A DNA stretch of 64,000 nucleotides from Terriglobia bacterium (GTDB lineage: Bacteria > Acidobacteriota > Terriglobia > Acidiferrales > UBA7541): positions 1-64,000 of the forward strand of contig JAIQFB010000025.1 of NCBI GenBank assembly GCA_020073485.1. The letters run 5' to 3'. The stretch's first letter is position 1; every line of letters starts with the position of its first letter. Below the pieces are notes generated by a model. It was given only the letters and a program-made list of their open reading frames with translations, did not search any database and was not told the DNA's origin. Positions 61,147-64,000 of this stretch are shown here, one piece after another. A program made the translations under genes and the position numbers.

Positions 61147-61863
61147 GTGTCGCGAGGACTCAAGACGACGATCGTGATCCTCATCGCGCTGGTTGTGGCC
61201 GGACTGATTACTTTGCCGGGCCTGCGGCGGGCCATTCAGCACATGAGCAGGAGTCCGAAAACCGAGGAAGAGGCGCGGCGAGAAGTGATGCAGGTTCCCA
61301 TCTCGACTCCTACTGACGTGAAAGTGCAAGCGCAGATGTTCTGGCTGTCGGCGTCTTCGTCCGCCTCGCTCGATGCCACGACCGTCGAAATTCCGCTGTC
61401 CGCCGATCCGGTCGAGCGTTCCAAGCAGCTGCTGAACGCGCTGATTATCATGGCTCCCGCTCCGGAGCGCCGCACACTGGCCGCGGACGCAACCCTGCTC
61501 GCGTTCTACATCCAACCCGATGGCACGGGCATCGCCGATTTCTCGGACGTGGTGCAGACCGCAACGCCGTCAGGAATCCTCAGCGAACAATTAGCCGTGG
61601 ATTCCATCGTGCAAACGCTGGGCGCAAATAAGACTGGCATTCAGAAACTGAAAATCCTGATTCACGGGCAGGATGCGGAAACGCTGGCGGGACATCTGGA
61701 TCTTTCCGGGCTCTTCCCTGTTCCCTACTCGGCGCCGGCGGCTCCTCCGCCTACACCGCCGGCTCCGGCTGTTCCCGCAGTGGCAAAGCCCGCCGCGACT
61801 GGAGCGGCGCCCGGCAAGCCATCGGGCTCCGGGCCTTCATCGCCGGCACCGGTGAAGCCATAA
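61147..61863 (+). CDS. GerMN-domain protein
   Basis: 238 residues from GTG 61147, with GGGGGAAAG upstream; an in-frame ATG at 61123 would overlap the amidase. One N-terminal membrane helix (TTIVILIALVVAGLITL) is followed by a GerMN domain (VQAQMFWLSASSSASLDATT-like region, SKQLLNALIIMAPAPERRTL, TLLAFYIQPDGTGIADFSDV) and a proline/alanine tail. GerMN domains are found in sporulation and cell-wall proteins. Adjacency to an amidase suggests a cell-wall remodelling pair, not sporulation. Confidence 0.85.
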   Translation: MSRGLKTTIVILIALVVAGLITLPGLRRAIQHMSRSPKTEEEARREVMQVPISTPTDVKVQAQMFWLSASSSASLDATTVEIPLSADPVERSKQLLNALIIMAPAPERRTLAADATLLAFYIQPDGTGIADFSDVVQTATPSGILSEQLAVDSIVQTLGANKTGIQKLKILIHGQDAETLAGHLDLSGLFPVPYSAPAAPPPTPPAPAVPAVAKPAATGAAPGKPSGSGPSSPAPVKP

Positions 61864-61895
61864 GTATTGACCGAGTAACCTGCGGTATTTTCTTT

Positions 61896-61930
61896 CGCCG
61901 ACATTCCGAACGAAGTGAGGAATGTCGGCG
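61896..61930. terminator. Hairpin related to the palindromic family, copy 4
   Basis: CGCCGACATTCC (61896-61907) and GGAATGTCGGCG (61919-61930) are perfect 12-bp complements with an 11-nt loop GAACGAAGTGA, the same word as in the other copies. It lies 33 bp after the GerMN gene and is followed by TTTC, so it could end that operon. Confidence 0.75.
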
Positions 61931-61977
61931 TTTCGATTGATTTCTCACGTGCTGGAGAGCGAAATAGGAGCACATTC

Positions 61978-62772
61978 ATGTCTTCGACACCAGCCGGAAA
62001 ACACGCGGGGCCAAGAACGGCGAGTAACGCGCCATCGATACCCGAGCCCGCGTTTGCCGAGCGGGCGCGCACGCTGGTGCACCTGGGGAGAATCGGGAGC
62101 CTTTCGACTCTTTCGCGTAAGCAGCCGGGCTTTCCCTTTGGATCGGTGATGCCTTATGGGCTGGACGATCGCGGGCGGCCAATTTTCCTTGTCAGCACGA
62201 TGGCCATGCACACGCAAAATGTGCAGGCGGACCCGCGCGCCAGCCTGCTCGTTACGCAACTCGACGCCAGCGGCGATCCGCTGGGGGCGTCTCGAGTCAC
62301 ATTGATCGGAAATGTTTTGCCGGTGCCCGCGCCGGAAGTGGCGGAGGCGCGGAAGCTTTATCTGGAGCGTTACGCCAACAGCAAGTACTGGGTGGACTTC
62401 GAGGATTTTTCGTTTTACCGCATGGACGTGGTGGACGTGTACTACGTGGGCGGCTTTGGCGTGATGGGCTGGGTTCCCGCAGCGGAATATGACCGCGCGG
62501 AACCCGACCCGCTGGCGGACGCGGCCGCCGGCATCGTCCAGCATATGAATGCCGATCACGCTGATTCGCGGGTCCTGCTGGCGCGCGCGTTTGCAGGGGT
62601 AGAATCCGAGGAAGCGGCGATGACTTCGGTGGACCGGCTGGGATTTCACGTGCGTTTGAAGACCAAGGATGGAATGCGCGGTGCGCGCATCGCCTTTTTG
62701 CGGGAGGCACGAACTGCGGCGGAAGCCAGAACTGTTTTGGTGGAAATGGTGGCGCAAGTGCGGCAACAGTAA
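61978..62772 (+). CDS. HugZ-like pyridoxamine-phosphate-oxidase-fold protein with DUF2470
   Basis: 264 residues from ATG 61978, AGGAG eight bases upstream. The split-barrel part holds FPFGSVMPYGLDDRGRPIFL and PRASLLVTQLDASGDPLGAS. The C-terminal DUF2470 part has GIVQHMNADHADSRVLLARA and DRLGFHVRLKTKDGMRGARI. Related proteins include HugZ heme-degrading enzymes and glutamyl-tRNA reductase-binding proteins; the actual role is not shown. Confidence 0.88.
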   Translation: MSSTPAGKHAGPRTASNAPSIPEPAFAERARTLVHLGRIGSLSTLSRKQPGFPFGSVMPYGLDDRGRPIFLVSTMAMHTQNVQADPRASLLVTQLDASGDPLGASRVTLIGNVLPVPAPEVAEARKLYLERYANSKYWVDFEDFSFYRMDVVDVYYVGGFGVMGWVPAAEYDRAEPDPLADAAAGIVQHMNADHADSRVLLARAFAGVESEEAAMTSVDRLGFHVRLKTKDGMRGARIAFLREARTAAEARTVLVEMVAQVRQQ

Positions 62773-62785
62773 ATCGCCCCGCGCG

Positions 62786-63076
62786 TCACCAATCGTCGGA
62801 CTCGGAATTGTGAATCGTAATGCCCCTGGCCCTAAGCACCTCCAACAAATTCTCCACAGCTGGTGAAATTTCACCCTCGCCGGGAACGATCACGGCCCAC
62901 TCCAGATTTTCCCGGAACTCGCGCGTGGAAATAGTCCAGGCACGCAAGGAATCGGGAATCGCCTGTCCGATTTGAATAATCGACCAGTGACGGACGAGGG
63001 CCAGCGATGTGGCACGATCCGGCAAAGGGCCGCGCACGATGAAGTGATTGTCCCCGTGGACCAAAATTCCAACCAT
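62786..63076 (-). CDS. Hypothetical protein (96 aa)
   Basis: No family recognised. The start at 63076 (MVGILVHGDNHFIVRGPLPD) is chosen because the residues upstream are antisense-like. It is a short alpha/beta protein with acidic end (SESDDW). It lies 5 bp after the nitroreductase gene on the same strand, likely one operon. Confidence 0.72.
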   Translation of the reverse strand: MVGILVHGDNHFIVRGPLPDRATSLALVRHWSIIQIGQAIPDSLRAWTISTREFRENLEWAVIVPGEGEISPAVENLLEVLRARGITIHNSESDDW

Positions 63077-63081
63077 GCGAT

Positions 63082-64000
63082 TTATGCCTCGATGCGCGGA
63101 TCTGGAATGGCGCGGCCGACCGCAAAGTGATAGATCACCTGGCAAGGGAGTTTTTGGGGATCTGCATGCGGAAGGGCTTCTTCGCCTAACCCAGAATTCG
63201 CAGTTGGTGGCTCAACCTGCGCCGCGTCCATCTCAGCTGCGAGCCGACTCGCCGGTGAATCGAGCATGACTAGCGCCTTTTGTTCCGCCGCGTCGACCGA
63301 AGCGGTGACCGGTCCGGCATCTTCTTCGAGAAAACCCAGGTAGCGGTGCACGTCGTCATCGTAAAAAGCGCCGATGCCGGTGGCATTCCAGCCGAGCGCT
63401 TCCGCGCCCAGATAGAGCCTCTGCCCGATGGCCCCGGCTTCAAAATAAACGTAGCGGTAACCGCGATTGCCGAAAATGCGCGAGGCCTGGGCCAAATTCG
63501 CGATCATCGAAACGGTGAAGCAGGAATTTCCGGCCAGCGGCTGCTCGAGGCTGAGAAACGCCGCCACGCGCTCGACGCTCCCGCGATGCAGCAGCACCAG
63601 GCGGCGCGCGCTTGCGTCCCAGTAGTAGACGCCGGGCTCGCAGTCGTGCACGCGATGCACGTAGAGGTAGAGAGAGACGAAATCGGCTCCTCGCACGGGC
63701 TCTGTCGGCGGGCTGAGAAAGTTGCCGCGCCAGTCCGCCGGCCAATCGCGCGTCGCGAAATCCAGGATCTGCTCGGCATCCTCGCGGGGCATGGGCGGAG
63801 TGCGGGGGTCGAAATCCAGCGCGGACCGGCGGCGCCGCGTGATTTCTCCGAGTGGCACGTCGCGCGCCGGTTCAGGCATCGGCCTATGCGTTCGATTCTC
63901 GGGGTCGTCATTCGACGGCGGCGCAGGCGCCGGGCCCGCGGGATCAGGCAAGATGGTTGCGCGATGAATTTCGAGCAGCAACTCGTAAGGAATTTCGTCC
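63082..64000 (-). CDS. SagB-type nitroreductase-family protein, N-terminus beyond the window
   Basis: At least 306 residues, open to the right edge; an apparent start at 63981 (TTG) is unlikely. The nitroreductase fold is seen in EITRRRRSALDFDPRTPPMP, FVSLYLYVHRVHDCEPGVYY, SCFTVSMIANLAQASRIFGN and LYLGAEALGWNATGIGAFYD. The sequence before it (DEIPYELLLEIHRATILPDP) suggests a preceding domain, as in tandem-domain SagB/ThcOx proteins. These use FMN to oxidise azoline rings or related substrates; no partner protein is seen. Confidence 0.82.
   Translation of the reverse strand, partial: DEIPYELLLEIHRATILPDPAGPAPAPPSNDDPENRTHRPMPEPARDVPLGEITRRRRSALDFDPRTPPMPREDAEQILDFATRDWPADWRGNFLSPPTEPVRGADFVSLYLYVHRVHDCEPGVYYWDASARRLVLLHRGSVERVAAFLSLEQPLAGNSCFTVSMIANLAQASRIFGNRGYRYVYFEAGAIGQRLYLGAEALGWNATGIGAFYDDDVHRYLGFLEEDAGPVTASVDAAEQKALVMLDSPASRLAAEMDAAQVEPPTANSGLGEEALPHADPQKLPCQVIYHFAVGRAIPDPRIEA

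Overview
The window looks like a chromosomal segment of a soil-type Acidobacteriota (Terriglobia-like) or a close relative. This is an inference from the GC-rich, well-packed core, the many secreted TPR, NHL and beta-propeller proteins, the GC-rich intergenic palindromes and the general gene repertoire. No marker gene in the window settles the taxon. The core genes are GC-rich. Two stretches, at positions 1-1180 and about 10330-18900, are visibly richer in A+T, have different codon use and sit next to tRNA/tmRNA genes, as expected of acquired DNA.

Left part (1-10323): a KAP-type P-loop NTPase cut by the window edge lies downstream of tRNA-Ala(GGC). Core genes follow: a beta-CASP nuclease, a secreted TPR protein, a PLP aminotransferase coupled to a Slt-type lytic transglycosylase, a heptanucleotide tandem repeat, and a complete tmRNA gene (tag ANQQLALAA).

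Variable island (about 10330-18980): directly after tmRNA comes a tight three-gene cassette. It holds a nucleotidyltransferase, a 719-aa protein joining HAD phosphatase, SIR2 and SLOG domains, and a second, divergent nucleotidyltransferase-like protein. A tyrosine integrase, a small excisionase-like protein, a 3' fragment of tRNA-Pro(CGG) and regularly spaced TTGTTGA repeats follow. The cassette resembles the SIR2-SLOG effector half of Thoeris immunity but has no TIR gene. It is the best candidate for an undescribed defence or nucleotide-signalling system. Beyond it lie a MarR regulator with two matching palindromic operators, a truncated cytochrome c gene and a truncated sialidase-like gene, which look like rearrangement debris.

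Middle part (18946-36753): two BNR-type secreted paralogues, a trehalose pathway (an OtsA with a fused membrane sensor, plus OtsB), a decayed DUF1722 gene, and a membrane-anchored EEP phosphatase. A split BadF/HgdB-type acyl-CoA dehydratase activase pair follows. Two identical 14-bp CRP/FNR-like palindromes lie in this stretch. Next come a sulfite dehydrogenase (SorAB-like) plus TsdA-like cytochrome operon and an ECF sigma factor that carries its own zinc-finger anti-sigma-like tail.

Right part (36910-64000): DUF2892 and OsmC proteins, then two complete RND efflux sets (TolC, adaptor, permease) separated by a second DUF2892 protein and a Moco-sulfurase-like aminotransferase. Beta-propeller and metallo-beta-lactamase proteins follow. 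A fatty-acid-type cluster (acyl-CoA dehydrogenase, MaoC, APH-like kinase, SDR) comes next, then PurU, a cell-wall amidase with a GerMN partner, a HugZ-like protein and an incomplete SagB-type nitroreductase. Four copies of a related palindromic repeat are scattered between genes.
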